A DNA stretch of 64,000 bases from Flaveria trinervia (GCA_025506515.1 CM046454.1:34883699-34947698); one strand, 5' to 3'. Shown: positions 12,581 through 24,150, counted from the stretch's first letter. The notes: generated by a model from the sequence alone, not told the origin. Numbers and translations are program-made.

Positions 12581-13275
12581 TGTATCAAAAAGGTATTCGA
12601 CTGAAATACCTAGAGATCTCGTGTATACCGGATCAAATAGTGCGGAATCCTATTTGATTGGCGATCCAATCAGTGAGAACATACGAAGAATCAATCAAGG
12701 ATTGAAACTAACATTAGAAATTGATAAGGAATCGATCTAATGTGTTCTATGAACTTGGAGAACGATTTGGAAGGTTTCTGGACGGCTAGGGTTCGTATGG
12801 AATTGAACTTGGACGAATCTCCCTGTTTTCACGAATTGAGTTGTATTTATAGGTTGGCACTCTTCAATCGTGCGACTGAACCATTAGTTTGGTTCAGTCG
12901 TGCGATTGAACCATGCGGTTGGTTCATTCGTGCGACTGAGTGTTCAGTCGTGCGATTGAGCCAATCTTATGTTACAGTCGTACGACTGATCCAGTCTCTG
13001 GTTCAGTCGTGCGACTGAGTCAATCGTATGAGGTTCTTCATGCTTATGGTTCATTCGCATGAGCCATTCGCATGGGAACTTCATTAAGTTAAGTTTGAAT
13101 GTTTTAGTTAATTAATATAATATTATATGTAATCATTCAAGTAATCATACACTCAATCAATTCATTTACGACTCATTAATGAACTATTAAACGTTATAAC
13201 CAACAGACTATCAACATCAGTTCATTAATCATACCAAACAAGATCTATTACATCACATATCACGATCTAGGGACA
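12581..13275 (-). repeat. E-family LTR 2 (3' LTR of fragment E2)
   Basis: The + strand ends are TGTATC and GGGACA. On the minus strand the LTR starts TGTCCCTAG. Its U5-side segment (12634-12690, GTGCGGAATCCTATTTG and following) is almost identical to the LTR at 63781-63830, which ties it to element E's family. A minus-strand TATA box (CTATAAATA, 12844-12852) is followed on the U3 side by six or more small palindromes (12865-13020). LTR 1 and LTR 2 are separated by only four bases (TACA, 12577-12580) with no internal region between them. Confidence 0.82.
12844..12852 (-). promoter_or_regulatory. TATA box of E-family LTR 2
   Basis: Minus-strand CTATAAATA sits just downstream of the palindrome array, as expected for a U3 promoter. 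The same box occurs in the E LTR at 63990-63998. Confidence 0.7.
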
Positions 13276-15190
13276 TATCTCTCTATGTCTTGTTTTCTTC
13301 ATTACCTTCTCATATTTCTTGTACTTGTCCTCTTGTGTGACTCCCACGTGAATATCAAAGGCAAAGCAAAGTCGTATAACATTTTGGAACTGGAGGGCTT
13401 GTACAATGTCTTGTGTGTCATAGAACAGTGGCCACTTGTATAATGTATAGACATCATTAGCAGACAAGTTGGTTAGCCACATTGGGTCGAATACCCTGAC
13501 AGTATCCATTTGATCCCCTTTGTTTAGAACTATGACAGCTTCAGCAGTTCTCTAATCATAGTATCACCATTTGAAATGTGGAGTGAAGTCCTGTGGCATT
13601 TCCCTGAGAGGGATTCTCGACATAGTGCGAGGAGGACTCCACTTCAACACAATTTTAGGTTTTCTAGTAATGGCATCCATCTCAGACCTTCTAATATACC
13701 TTGTAGGTTGTTGAGGTCTGAAGTTAATCCATCTGGTGTGGTACTCTTTCTTGAGGGCAGCCTCAAACCAGCCTGACATTTTCTCGTGTCAGCATACAAC
13801 AGCTTCAACTTGCCAGCTGGTTGAGAGCTCAAATCCAGGTAGAGTCTTTAGATCATGTGGAATCTAAAGTACTCTATGCCCTTTTCCCTCTTAACGGCAT
13901 AAACGTTAAGATCATCAAAATATGCCCATGCTATAATCCTGCCTGACACCGTAAGATGTTTCTTGACGCTGTAGAACTTGGTGTAGGCATCCCTCTTCGG
14001 TGCATCACGTTGGGCTCTGACTTCTTAAAACATTCAGCCCATTCAGCCTTTCGAATGTATACATCTTCGTTTGAGGCTTGGGCTGTTCCTTCGATCTTTC
14101 CTGCTTCCTGCTCCATCTTGTCCAGTACCTCAAACATATCACTGACTAGGGACTCACCCAGATTGGGGACCACATTACCCGCGTTGTCAGCGTATTGAGG
14201 GTACTCTTCAGCAGCAGTAATATCTTCAACCTCAACTTCATCAACGTCGTGTAGTTCGTCGTCACTGGTTGAATCAACTGTTGGAGCATCCTTGACAATA
14301 TCATCAGGATTGAGTCTGAACATTTCTGCCAGTTGCTCGTTAGATAGGTCGTGAATTATTTCACCTTCTTCAGGTGTATAACTCACTGACCTTCTGACTA
14401 TCCCTTGCAGATCAAGAATCATTGTGAGTTGAGACTTGACCTGTTGAAGGGGAGCAATATCAAACTCATCTCTGTGGTACATTGGATCTGTTTGATTTAC
14501 ACATTTCACATTCAAATCATTAGTAATATATCAAACAAAATGCATTAAGTTAATATAAACATTCAGTACATCATTTTCAATACAGATACAAAAGTAATTA
14601 AATACATAAACATCCACTAGTACTTTTATCCTGTATGCTAGTCTCTTCGTGTGAAGGTGCAGAAGTAGAAGCTGACTGATCCTGTCGGTTCTTTGTTCTC
14701 TGCTCTTGATCGGGAGCTGAGACAGAGTCAGCTGCTTCTACTTCTTCAGTCTTCATCAGCACACCACTCTTCTGCCTTCTCTTCATCAGAATCACTGTCA
14801 TCATCATCATCATCATCACTCTCTTTCTCCATCCTTTATCTTTAGAGGTTCCTCCTTTGATCCTTTTAACTTTAACAAAATGGACCTCTTTGCCTTTTCC
14901 AACTCTTCTATCTGCTTACCTGATGTGACGCTTTGTGCTCGGAGTTGGTCCAGCTCAGTGTTCTGAGCAACCAATTTCTGGGCTGCTCCTTAATAGCTCG
15001 ATCCTGCTCTGCGATTTTCTGCGATTGTGCAGCAGTCAGGTCGGTGAGCTGGCGGATCTGAGAGGTCTTTTCCTCATCAGCCGCCAGCAGTCGTAACACC
15101 ATTCTGTTTAAGGCTGCCAGCTGTTCCTCTACCCCGATTGGAGGTAGGGGAGATCTAGAGGTGTGTGAGGGGTAGGCTGAGGGCTCGGTT
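13267..15190 (-). pseudogene. Distal part of an E2 third ORF (envelope-like/additional ORF)
   Basis: A discontinuous minus-strand reading frame runs from the gap side (about 15190) into the LTR. In order: a Pro/Ser-rich start, a coiled coil with heptad spacing (about 15110-14960, EEQLAALNRMVLRLLAADEE), an acidic Asp/Glu-rich linker (14830-14600), another acidic segment (14515-13931, DELHDVDEVEVEDITAAEE), and a folded-looking tail rich in W, Y and F. It ends REICP with a TAG that lies inside the first nine bases of LTR 2. Frames change near 14600-14515, 13930, 13780 and 13560. Its place between an internal region and a 3' LTR suggests the C-terminal half of the sirevirus-type additional ORF. 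I recognise no catalytic domain. Function unknown. Confidence 0.5.
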
Positions 15191-15215
15191 TGGTGGCTAG
15201 TGGTGGTGGTGGAGG

Positions 15216-15315
15216 NNNNNNNNNNNNNNNNNNNNNNNNNNNNNNNNNNNNNNNNNNNNNNNNNNNNNNNNNNNNNNNNNNNNNNNNNNNNNNNNNNNNN
15301 NNNNNNNNNNNNNNN
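15216..15315. other. Scaffold gap of 100 N
   Basis: Exactly 100 undetermined bases, a common placeholder for a gap of unknown length. The left flank is E2 third-ORF sequence and the right flank matches the middle of SIRE-B's third ORF (about 49090-49160). Neither flank is followed by its expected continuation, so the missing sequence is probably larger than 100 bp or the join is wrong. Confidence 0.97.
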
Positions 15316-17247
15316 CCTTCTCTCCTCTATTCTTTTCCTCTTCTTTTCTTTCACTGCATACTCTCCCCCTTTTGGATGCATTGGAGTAGGGGTTTGTACC
15401 GCAGAAAGTGTCTTTTTGCACAGCAACATCAATCAATGGTTGTAAAGTGGAGAAAGCCTCTCATCAATGGCTTTAGTTACAATGTCAGTGATTATGGGTG
15501 TGATGAGAGGGAGGGAATTTTGAAGGACAGCAACTATTTGTTCAGGAGGGTTCTGTTCCTGAGAAATAGTGCCAGAAGCAAGGCAGGTGTGGCTGAGTTG
15601 TTGGGAGTGGCTCAGTGTTTGGGGAACCTTCAACTGAAGGTGCCATCTGTGGGTTGGTGGAGGCAGATGGTCTTTCTCCTTGTGAGAGTTGGTCAAGTAG
15701 GTGGTGCAGCCTACTGACTTCCTCCTCAAGGATTGTGTTCTGGGCAAGAACATCGTAGAAAAAGCCCAGGTCATCATCAGCAGAAGCTGAATCACCTGAC
15801 CTCCTGCTTGGAGCAGGATGTACATGCACTGGGTGTAGACCAGTTGTTGCATGTGCCCTTTGTCTTGTTACCGGGGGACTTCCAGCCTCAGGACTATGTC
15901 CATCATCAGCTGTTGCCTCTAGTGAGGTCTTAGCAATGTTACCAGCCTCAGTCTGATCATGTGCTGATTCAGAAGAGGTTGCAGCCTCACTAGATATTCT
16001 AATCTCCCTATCTACACCAGGAGATAGAAAGGTAAACCATTGTGCTGTGGGTTCTCAATTGCACTTTGTTCCTCCCCCTCAATGGTAGAGGTGTTCCCAG
16101 TAGTAAGTGGTATCTGGGGAGGGGGGAGGAGTGCAATTGAGTTAGCACTTGTGCAACTATCAAAGTTGGGCTGTGAGGGGCGGTTGCATGGGGTGAAGGG
16201 ATAGAAGCAGTGTGCACCTAGGGAGGAAGGTGCTCTTCAATTGCAATCCCCTCAAGTGAGGAAGATCCCAGATGTGTGGGTACCCCTTGTGTGGTTGCTG
16301 CAGGGCTCTGTTGAGAGAATCCTGAGCGGCTATGGCTGGAAGAGTCCTTATATCCACTAGGGGGTTTGGACCAGTGGATATCTCCTGCGTTTGTGTTGTA
16401 GGGGCATCCTCAGGGGACTCATTTCCCTGAGTAGCCGTTTTGGGTTTCTTTTTGGTGGGTTTGGTGGGGACTTTGATTTGGAGGTGGTGGCTGTGGGTTT
16501 CCAGCTGCGTGGGTTTGCGCAGCTTGGCATCCAATTTGAGTGTATGGTCAGAGTTGTGCCGGGAGTATACTTCAGGCAAAACAGCCGTAGCAGGGACTCC
16601 CAGGCCAACAAGTCCCTCAGCGTGAAGCGGGTTTGTAATGATGGCCATTATAAACCGCGGATATAATATCCAACGGTTAGCAGTTAGTTTTTGAGCCATA
16701 TCCTTGAGCTCCAAAAATATTATTTCTGAAAAATTTAACGGCTGTTGCTCAAGAATAGAATACATTACCTGCTGCCACTTTGTCGACATTTGATCCCAAG
16801 ACGAAGTCTTAGGAGCCAAACATACATTCACCATGTGAAAAATCAGGCGTTCAGCGTCATGGAAATGTTTCTTCATGATAGTGGAGGCACTAAGATTGCC
16901 CTGATATCCATGTTGGGCAAAGGATGATCAGTTGTCCTTGGGATATCCAGCGGAGAAATGGCATCATCCAGATGTAGAATTTGACGGATTATTTCGGGAG
17001 TGATGACCACTTCTTTGTTGTTGACGACCGACTGGAGAGATGGTGTGTTGTTCTCCCCAGTGGTAATGGTGACGTTCATCCAAAACTGTTGGAGGGATTA
17101 GGCATGTAGTATGGGATTGAGAAGAAATGCCGTTTGGTATTGTGACTGAACCATAAGATCGTAGCAGTATCGAACTTTAGCCCAGACAGGCGATTTAGTA
17201 AGGTAGGCTACACAGTTGTGTCGCGGTTTGATTTGCATGGACGCCAT
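15316..17247 (-). pseudogene. SIRE-A third (envelope-like) ORF, truncated
   Basis: The start is ATG 17247 (MASMQIKPRHN), 72 bases downstream of a TATA box. An internal stop lies near 17100 and the frame continues from about 17079 (NVTITTGENNTPSLQS) through 16876-16160. The N-terminal 230 residues look like a folded helical domain (WDQMSTKWQQVMYSILEQQP); then comes a Lys/Pro/Thr-rich hinge (PTKPTKKKPKTATQ). A Gln/Ser/Pro-rich region follows to the gap, with frame changes near 16160 and 15850. A third ORF in this place is known in sireviruses and called envelope-like, but I see no convincing signal peptide or membrane anchor here, so an envelope role is not supported by what is visible. Confidence 0.7.
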
Positions 17248-17318
17248 TTAGAAGAGAGAAGTTTTGGAGAGGAACGTTAGGTTTGAAGAAGATGAGCTTT
17301 GAAGTATTAGGTCAGGGA

Positions 17319-17327
17319 TATTTATAG
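17319..17327 (-). promoter_or_regulatory. Candidate internal TATA box for the SIRE-A third ORF
   Basis: Minus-strand CTATAAATA lies 72 bases before the ATG at 17247 and directly downstream of a hairpin array. The identical box and spacing occur in SIRE-B (51089-51097). The two copies are diverged elsewhere. A plant TATA box usually fires about 30 bases downstream, which would give a leader of about 40 bases. Confidence 0.55.
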
Positions 17328-17339
17328 GGTACGGTTAGA

Positions 17340-18005
17340 AAACGACTGAAGGATGTGGTGTTAGTCATCAGTAGTTTTAAACGACTGTTGACATGGTATT
17401 ATCCTTTCAGACGTTGAAACAGCTGAAGTCGTGGTGGTAGGCATCAGTAGTTAGAAACTACTCAAAGCCGTGGTTTTGACTTCAGATGATGAAACAACTG
17501 AGGACTTGTTGGTATTTGTCATCAGTAGTTGTGAAACTACTGAAGACAGTGGTTTTGTCATCGGGTGTGTTGTCAACAGCTAAAGACTTGGTATTACTCA
17601 TCAGTAGTTATAAAACTACTGAAGACATGGTTTTGCTTCAGTTGTTTAGAATGAAACAGCAGTTGTCGAAACAACTGAAGAGAAAGTTCTCTTCAGTAGT
17701 TTTCGTCAATTCATAGCCTTTCAGCTTTTCATACTGTCCTCAACACTTACTCATCAGACTTTGCATCTGATTTTCAGGTGTTTCATAGGACATCAGTACT
17801 TATCTGTTTATACTGATTTCAGTAGTTGTAACTACATCAGTATTTTAACTACATCAGTAGTTTGGAACAGATAAAGTACTTCAGTACTTGTGAGGCATTT
17901 AGCCGCCGTCAGTAGTTAAAAACTACTGAAGGGGAAAGGACTCATCAGTACTTATATGTGACATGGGTACCAATGATCACAGTAATTACTACTGAAATCA
18001 TCAGT
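17340..18005 (-). repeat. SIRE-A hairpin array between pol and third ORF
   Basis: This is a tandem series of small inverted repeats spaced about 40-45 bases. Typical units read CATCAGTAGTT, a short loop, then AACTACTGAAG. Variants change both arms (CAGCTGTTG with CAACTG, CAGTCG with CGACTG). The same word families (CTACTGAAG, CTTCAGTAG, CAGCTG) fill the U3 part of SIRE LTRs. It contains no gene. Confidence 0.75.
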
Positions 18006-18048
18006 AGTGTGTCACTTATTCTAGCTGCAGCATACCAAGCCTTAACAC

Positions 18049-21000
18049 AAGGTTTGGGAAAGTAGAACTATCCAAAGGCTTAGTAAAAATATCTGCAAGC
18101 TCATCAGCACTAGCACAAACTTAGGATCAATCAGACCTTTTTCAAAGCAATCCCGAATAAAATGATGTCTGATCTCTATATGTTTGGTCCTAGAGTGCTG
18201 GACTGGATTTTGACAATACACAAAGCTGAATACTATCCATTAACAATGGAGTCCTAGTCTCTGTAATGCCATAATCCAGAAGTTGGTTCTGAAGCCAGAG
18301 TACCTGAGAGGTGCAACTTGCAGCAGCAATGTACTCGGCCTCAGCAGTTGATGTAGCAACAGATGTTTGTTTCTTACTCTGCCAAGAAATCAAACAGTTG
18401 CCTAGGAATTGACAACCACCACAAGTTTGACTTTCTAGTTAACTTGCACCCTGCATAGTCACTATCTGAAAAAGCAACTAATTTGCAAGAGTGTCCAGTG
18501 GAATACCATAGACCCAGAGATTGTGTACCTTGCAAATATCTAAAGATTCTCTTGACTGCAATCAAATGAGTCTCTTTAGGAGCAGCCTGAAATCTAGCAC
18601 AAACACATGTAGCAAACATAATATCTGGTCTAGAAGCTGTTAAATACATCAAGGACCCAATCATACATCTGTAAAGCGTTTCATCAACAGCTTTACCTTT
18701 CTGATCAGCATCCAGTTGTGTGGTGTTGCACATGGGAGTAGAACAGGGCTTACAGTTTTGTAAATCAAACTTATTTAGAAGATCTTTTTGTATATTTTGA
18801 CTGATGATAAAATTCCATCAGCCTTTTGTTGATTTGCAAGCCTAGAAAGAACTGTAATTCTCCCATTGCACTCATTTCAAACCTCTTTTTCATTAATGTT
18901 GTAAATCATCACACAACTGGGATCAGAGGATGCAAAAATATATCATCGACATAAATCTGAACAAGTACTTGTGCTGATCCACCTTCTTAATAACAAGTTT
19001 TATCAATGGCCTCTAGTGAAATTATTCTTAAGAAGAAAAGTAGAGAGTGTCTCATACCAGGCTCTAGGAGCTTGTTTCAACCCATAAAGAGCCTTATACA
19101 AGTTTTGTACACCCCTTCAGGATGTTTATTATCCTCAAAGCCTGGTGGTTGACACACATAAACTTCTTCCTTTATTTTACCATATAAAAGCACTTTTGAC
19201 ATCCATTTGGAAAAACTTTAAGATTGTGGAATGCAGCATAGGCTAAGAACAATCTGATTGCCTCTATCTGGCTACAAGGGTAAAGGTTTCATCATAGTCA
19301 ATACCTTCTTCTTGTGAAACCCCTGTACAACCAGTCTAGTCCTGTTCTTACAATAAGCCATTTTTATCAGTTTTGTCCTAAACACCCATTTAGTGCCTAT
19401 TGCACACTACCTGGGGGAAGAGGAACAGTTCCCACACTTGCTGTTTCTTGAACTAAGTAGCTCAAGCTGCATAGCTTCAACCCATCCATTGTCTCTCAAA
19501 GCAACATGGTAGCTCTTTGGCTCTAGCAAGAGAGCATAGAAGCAGAAGTTGGCAATTGACTTCTAGTTGAAACACCAGCATTGATATCACCATAATCTGA
19601 GACATGGGGTGATTCTTCAGTTCTTGATAAACATGAGATCTGTGCAAGTGTTTGTAGAACCTTCAGCAGCAGCAGATATTGATGTAGACTCTTGAACAAG
19701 AGTAGATGGTAACTCAAAAGATGTAGAAAGACAGAGATCTCATCAGCTTTTGTTGTGGATGGAACTGCTGAAGCTACAGGAACATCAAGTTTAGCAGACA
19801 CAGGCAGTTGGTCACTAACTTGAATAGGTGAGTATTGATATTATCATCATCATCATCAATACCACCAGGTGGAAGACATGCTGCAGAAGATGATTTAGCC
19901 ACAGGATCTGCAACAGTTGGAGGTTGATAAGGACCATATTGCAGTATGTCCAAATCAAACAACTCCACAGGGTTTTGTGGAATCTTGTCCAAAGGTGATT
20001 CATTAACTTCACATGCAAAGTCTCTTCAACTATCTTTGTTCTACAGTTGAAGACTCTGTATGCCTTGCAAGTAGATGAATAACCAACAAAATACCCTGCA
20101 TCCATTTAGGATCAAACTTATGGAGTTGATCCTTTGTGTGAGAATAAAAAGAGGACACCCAAATGCTTTGAAAAATAAATTAGAGTGGCCAAATGATGGA
20201 GAACTTCATATGGAGTCTTCATCAACCTCTGATTTACTAAAACTCTATTTTGGCACATAGCAAGCTGTGGTGAGCTTCAGCCCAAAAGGTCAGTGGCAAA
20301 CCAGAGTCAGCCAGCATGGACCTGCAGCTTCAATGAGGGTCCTGTTCTTTCTCTCCACTACTCCATTTTGTTCTGGAGTCCTTGGGATGCTAAACTGCCT
20401 TTTGATTCCCTTTGAGAGATAGAAGTCATCAAGTGTATGATTCCAGAATTCAGTTCCATTTCACTCCTGATACACTGACTGGAAGGGAATACTGCTTCTC
20501 ATATACAACACAAAAAGTTAATAACCTTCTGAGCAACCTCATCCTTTGAATGTAGAAAGAAAGTCCATACAAATCTGGAGTAATCATCCAAATTACCAGA
20601 CAGTATTTTCTTCTTTGCCATGCTCATCACTCTCACAGGACCAAATAGATCAATATGCAGTAATTGCAAGCAGGCAGTGGACTTAGGCTCTTCAATAGGA
20701 GGGAATGAGACTTTGTGTTGTTTTCCTTTTAAACAAGCAGTACAGGTTTCATCACAGTGGAACTCCTTTATTGTATAGCCTCTGACTAAACTATTGTGCA
20801 TACTGATTCATGTTTTTGAAATTAACATGACCCAGCCTTCTGTGCCACAGTTTAGATTCTTGAGAAGATGCTTTGGAAAATTAGGCAAGGATTGCCTTTG
20901 AGATCTATTTTCCTTGGAAGATCTAAGGCATACACTCTTCCTCCTGTTGGCTCTTAGAGAGTGTGATCATCCAACACCTTATCAATCAAATGCAAAACTT

Positions 21001-21400
21001 TGGATGACAGAATCCTACAGTTCTGACTGGTGAAAAGAGCAACATGACCTTTATCACACATTTGACTAACACTCAAGAGATTGCACTTGAGATTTTCCAC
21101 ATGATTAACATCATCAAAATTGATTTCTCCATTGGACACAAAGCCATTACCAATGATGTAACCCCTAGCATCATTGCCAAAAGAAACAAAGCCCTTCTTT
21201 CCTTGAGGGTAGTCATGCAGAAGAGAACTGTTCCCAGTCATGTGCATAGATCCCCCACTGTCTACATACCAGATGCTACTTTGGCATGTTGGAGAACCCT
21301 GCAATAATAAACAATCAGTTAGTTTTTGAGACCCAAACCTTTTTGGTTTTGGGCCTGGTCTCATCAATAGATGGTAAACTAACAGGTTTATTTGAAACAA
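18049..21400 (-). pseudogene. pol: SIRE-A pol: protease, integrase, reverse transcriptase, RNase H
   Basis: The copia order is clear on the minus strand. Protease carries WYVDSGGSMHMTGN (about 21280-21235). The integrase zinc region lies near 20960-20770. The integrase core includes the DLFGPVRVMSMAKKK stretch near 20670-20600 and is shifted afterwards, so D/D/E must be picked from several frames (20600-20300). RT covers about 19480-18850 and its catalytic YVDD is intact at 18942-18953. RNase H (FSDSDYAGC near 18470-18445, STAEAEYIAA near 18350-18320) ends near 18050. Many one-base losses relative to SIRE-B break the frame (near 20500, 19800, 19400, 19000, 18760, 18400). Not functional as sequenced. 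Confidence 0.88.
21299..21301 (-). promoter_or_regulatory. Candidate 3' splice site at SIRE-A gag/pol junction
   Basis: On the minus strand the gag stop (21317-21315) is followed by TTGTTTATTATTGCAG and then GG. The T-rich tract and CAG|G match a plant 3' splice acceptor. The equivalent signal is present in SIRE-B, E, P2 and Q. Confidence 0.45.
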
Positions 21401-24150
21401 CAGCCTGAGAGGAAGAAGATGGTGAAGAAGAGGAATCCTTTGGCTTGGATCTCCTTTTCGGCGGTTTCAACATAGGAGCATCTAGTTGGTTAACTCTACC
21501 CAACAGATGTTGAACCATCATAACCAGCTGTGTCTGATTTGTGATAAAGCTTTCAGCTCATCAGACACATTGCCAGTGGAGTTTGATAAGTCCTATGTTG
21601 CACCTTCTTCTTCGAGCACTCTCAGCTGTCACCTGTTTAAACCCCTTCCTTTTTGATTTCTTTGAGGACTTAAGGGTTACAGGATTTGATGTTGCTGATA
21701 CAAATGTGGTCTCAAACTCGTTTTCATTTTTACCATTTTCTCTTTAATTTCTTCTTTTGTTTGAGTTTGGAACCTCTTTTGTACCAACAATCATCTGTAA
21801 GATGATTGAACAAACCACATACTTCACATGGTTTCTTCTTCATCTTAGGTTGATCATCAACTAAAGAGGGTGAAGCAACTGAAGACTTGTTCTTCAGTGC
21901 TTTGGAAGCATTGTTTGCTTTCTTGACTGCCTCTTTAGTAGTCTTCAAACTCTTTCTACTGACAGTTTTCTTCTCTTCAGTACTGGCAATAGTTGGAGTT
22001 TGAACTTCAGGGTTAAATCCTGCTCTCTAGTCCTTTCAAGACTTTCAGAATTTACTCCTGAGTTGATCAACTCATTGATCATGTGAGTGTCAGCATTTGA
22101 ACCATCAACATCAGCTGATAGGTTCAGAGAGGGCTTGATGCTGACTTCTACTTCTGATTGTGCTGTATCAGAAAGTAGATCACACGATGAGATGGATTGG
22201 TTATTACTCTTACCATCAGATTCTACCTCTGCTCTTGGAATAAAATCTGTAGGTGGAGCAGTGTGATTGTAACCAATGCCAAACTTCACATTGGAAGCAG
22301 ATTGCTTACTAAGAAGCATTTTAAAACCTTTGCATGATTGTACCCATCTATCACACTCTACCTGGGTAACTGCAAGGGTTTCTTTGAGATCTTTATACTT
22401 CTCAAGAAGTATCTCTTCCCTAGCCTTATCATCAGTTATTTGGCATTTCAGTTTGTAAATCTCATCATTTTTATCATTAAGCACAGACTCAAACTCAGCT
22501 TTGCTTTTGGAAATTATTGTTCTAGTTCAATGTTCTTGTTGATTAAAGCTACATTTGCTTCTCTAATAGATGCAAATGCTGCTATGCATGGTTCAGAACA
22601 TAATTTGCTTTTGCCTCAGAGGATACCTGTGATACCTTTGATGTAGAGGCATTAGTGGATGAAGTATCAGCAGAATCCAAAGCCATAAGAGCTAGATTTT
22701 CAAATGGACTTTCACCACCATGTTGACCAACACCTGAGAACAGTTGTTCATGACCAGACAAATCATCTGGTAAACTGCTCCAGTCAACAACTCCTGGGGT
22801 GGAGAAGCTGTGTTGTTGAGGTTGAGTTTGTTTATGAGATTGGGAAGGTTGTGGTTCAGGCAATGCTTGTGGTTGTTGTGCAGTTGGAGCTTGAACAGGA
22901 TTTGGTTGAGGCACATAATAGCAGGGATAAGGATATGACATTTGACCCTGGGGAACAAAGTATGCAGGAGATCTAGGATGTGAATAATGACCAGAACCAA
23001 CAGGATGTTGTCCTCTGTTTTGTGGACTAGTACTAGGAAAAGTCACAAAGGGTGCAGAGGAGTTAGATCTAGTTGATCTACACTCTCTTGCAAAGTGTCC
23101 TAGCCTTTGGCATTTGTGACACCTCAACTTACTCTTGTCAAAACCAACTTTGGTTTTGCCAGAGAATCCAGGAAATTTCCTGCCAGTTCTCTTATAGAAC
23201 TTCTAAGATTTGATATTAATCAGTGCCATTTGGCTCAGAATATCCATCTCTTCTAGATCACCATCAGCTATTCCTTTCAGATCATCCATGATGAAGCATA
23301 AATTGTCACTATTACTGCCAGAATGACTCTCAATACCAACAAATGCATGATCAGAACTATTTGAAGAGAAATCTATATGCTCATCATAATTGCTTTCAGA
23401 TGCAGCATATTCTGACTCATGACCAACCAAGGCAGTATTCCCTGGTACAAAGTCATCAGTGAGCTTTCCTGATGAGGACAGTTTCCTCTTCTGCTCTATC
23501 TCTCTTTCAAATGTAAGCAGTTTCCCATGAAGTTGGGTGAGAGATACACCATCCAGATTTGCACCGGAGCGTAGAACAATAGTGTATGTGCCCCATCTCT
23601 CAGGCAGTGATCTGAGGAATCTGTTGTTCATCTGGCTATTGGTGTATTCCTGTTTCACCATTTTCAGCTCAGATATCAAGCAGGAAAAGCGCTCAAACTG
23701 TTGAGTCCGTGTCTCACCCTTTCTATGATAGAATGTCTCATATTGTTGGGCAAGGATTTCTCTATTGTTTGCTAAGACCTCATCTGTGCCACCGAATTGT
23801 TCCTTCAGGGCATTCCAGAGATCATGAGCAGTTTCATGATGCATAAGCCCTGAATAGATTTCATTAGGCAGTGCCATGGCCAGAATTCCATGGGCTTTAG
23901 CATCAATCTCAAATAGTTTCCGATCTTCATCAGAGTATTGTTCCTTCTTCTTTGGAACCATTTGATTGGTTTCCGGATTGTTCACCATAGGCTTATATGG
24001 TCCATGTACCACAGATGTCCAACAACCTGAACTGTTAACAGACAGGTGATGAAGCATTCTTCATTGCCATATGTTATACTCGGTCCTAACCAGCATTGGA
24101 GGCTTGGTTGAGGAACCGGTATTGTGAGGATCATTAGAAGGAGTCGTCAT
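21315..24150 (-). pseudogene. gag: SIRE-A gag
   Basis: The start is ATG 24150 (MTTPSNDPHNTGSSTKPP), about 210 bases after the primer-binding site. The protein is long, about 930 codons before allowing for frame changes. A helical Gag domain (24057-23203, WNALKEQFGGTDEVLANN) comes first. Next is a CCHC knuckle (CHKCQRLGHFAREC, about 23120-23080), then a Gln/Pro-rich region (QPQQHSFSTPG), then a coiled coil (22484-22000). A second knuckle follows (CEVCGLFNHLTDDC, about 21830-21785), then a Ser/Lys-rich tail ending VWVSKTN. Frame breaks lie near 24060, 23200, 22560, 21950 and 21540. It would form the particle and bind RNA. The gag stop precedes pol in another frame. Confidence 0.87.

Noticed and set aside
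12740..13018. Open frame with repeated RATE/RAIEP-like peptides
   Set aside because: It is a translation of the palindrome array of the LTR U3, not a protein gene.
16160..17247. True viral envelope protein
   Set aside because: No clear signal peptide, membrane anchor or cleavage site is visible; envelope-like is only a positional label.
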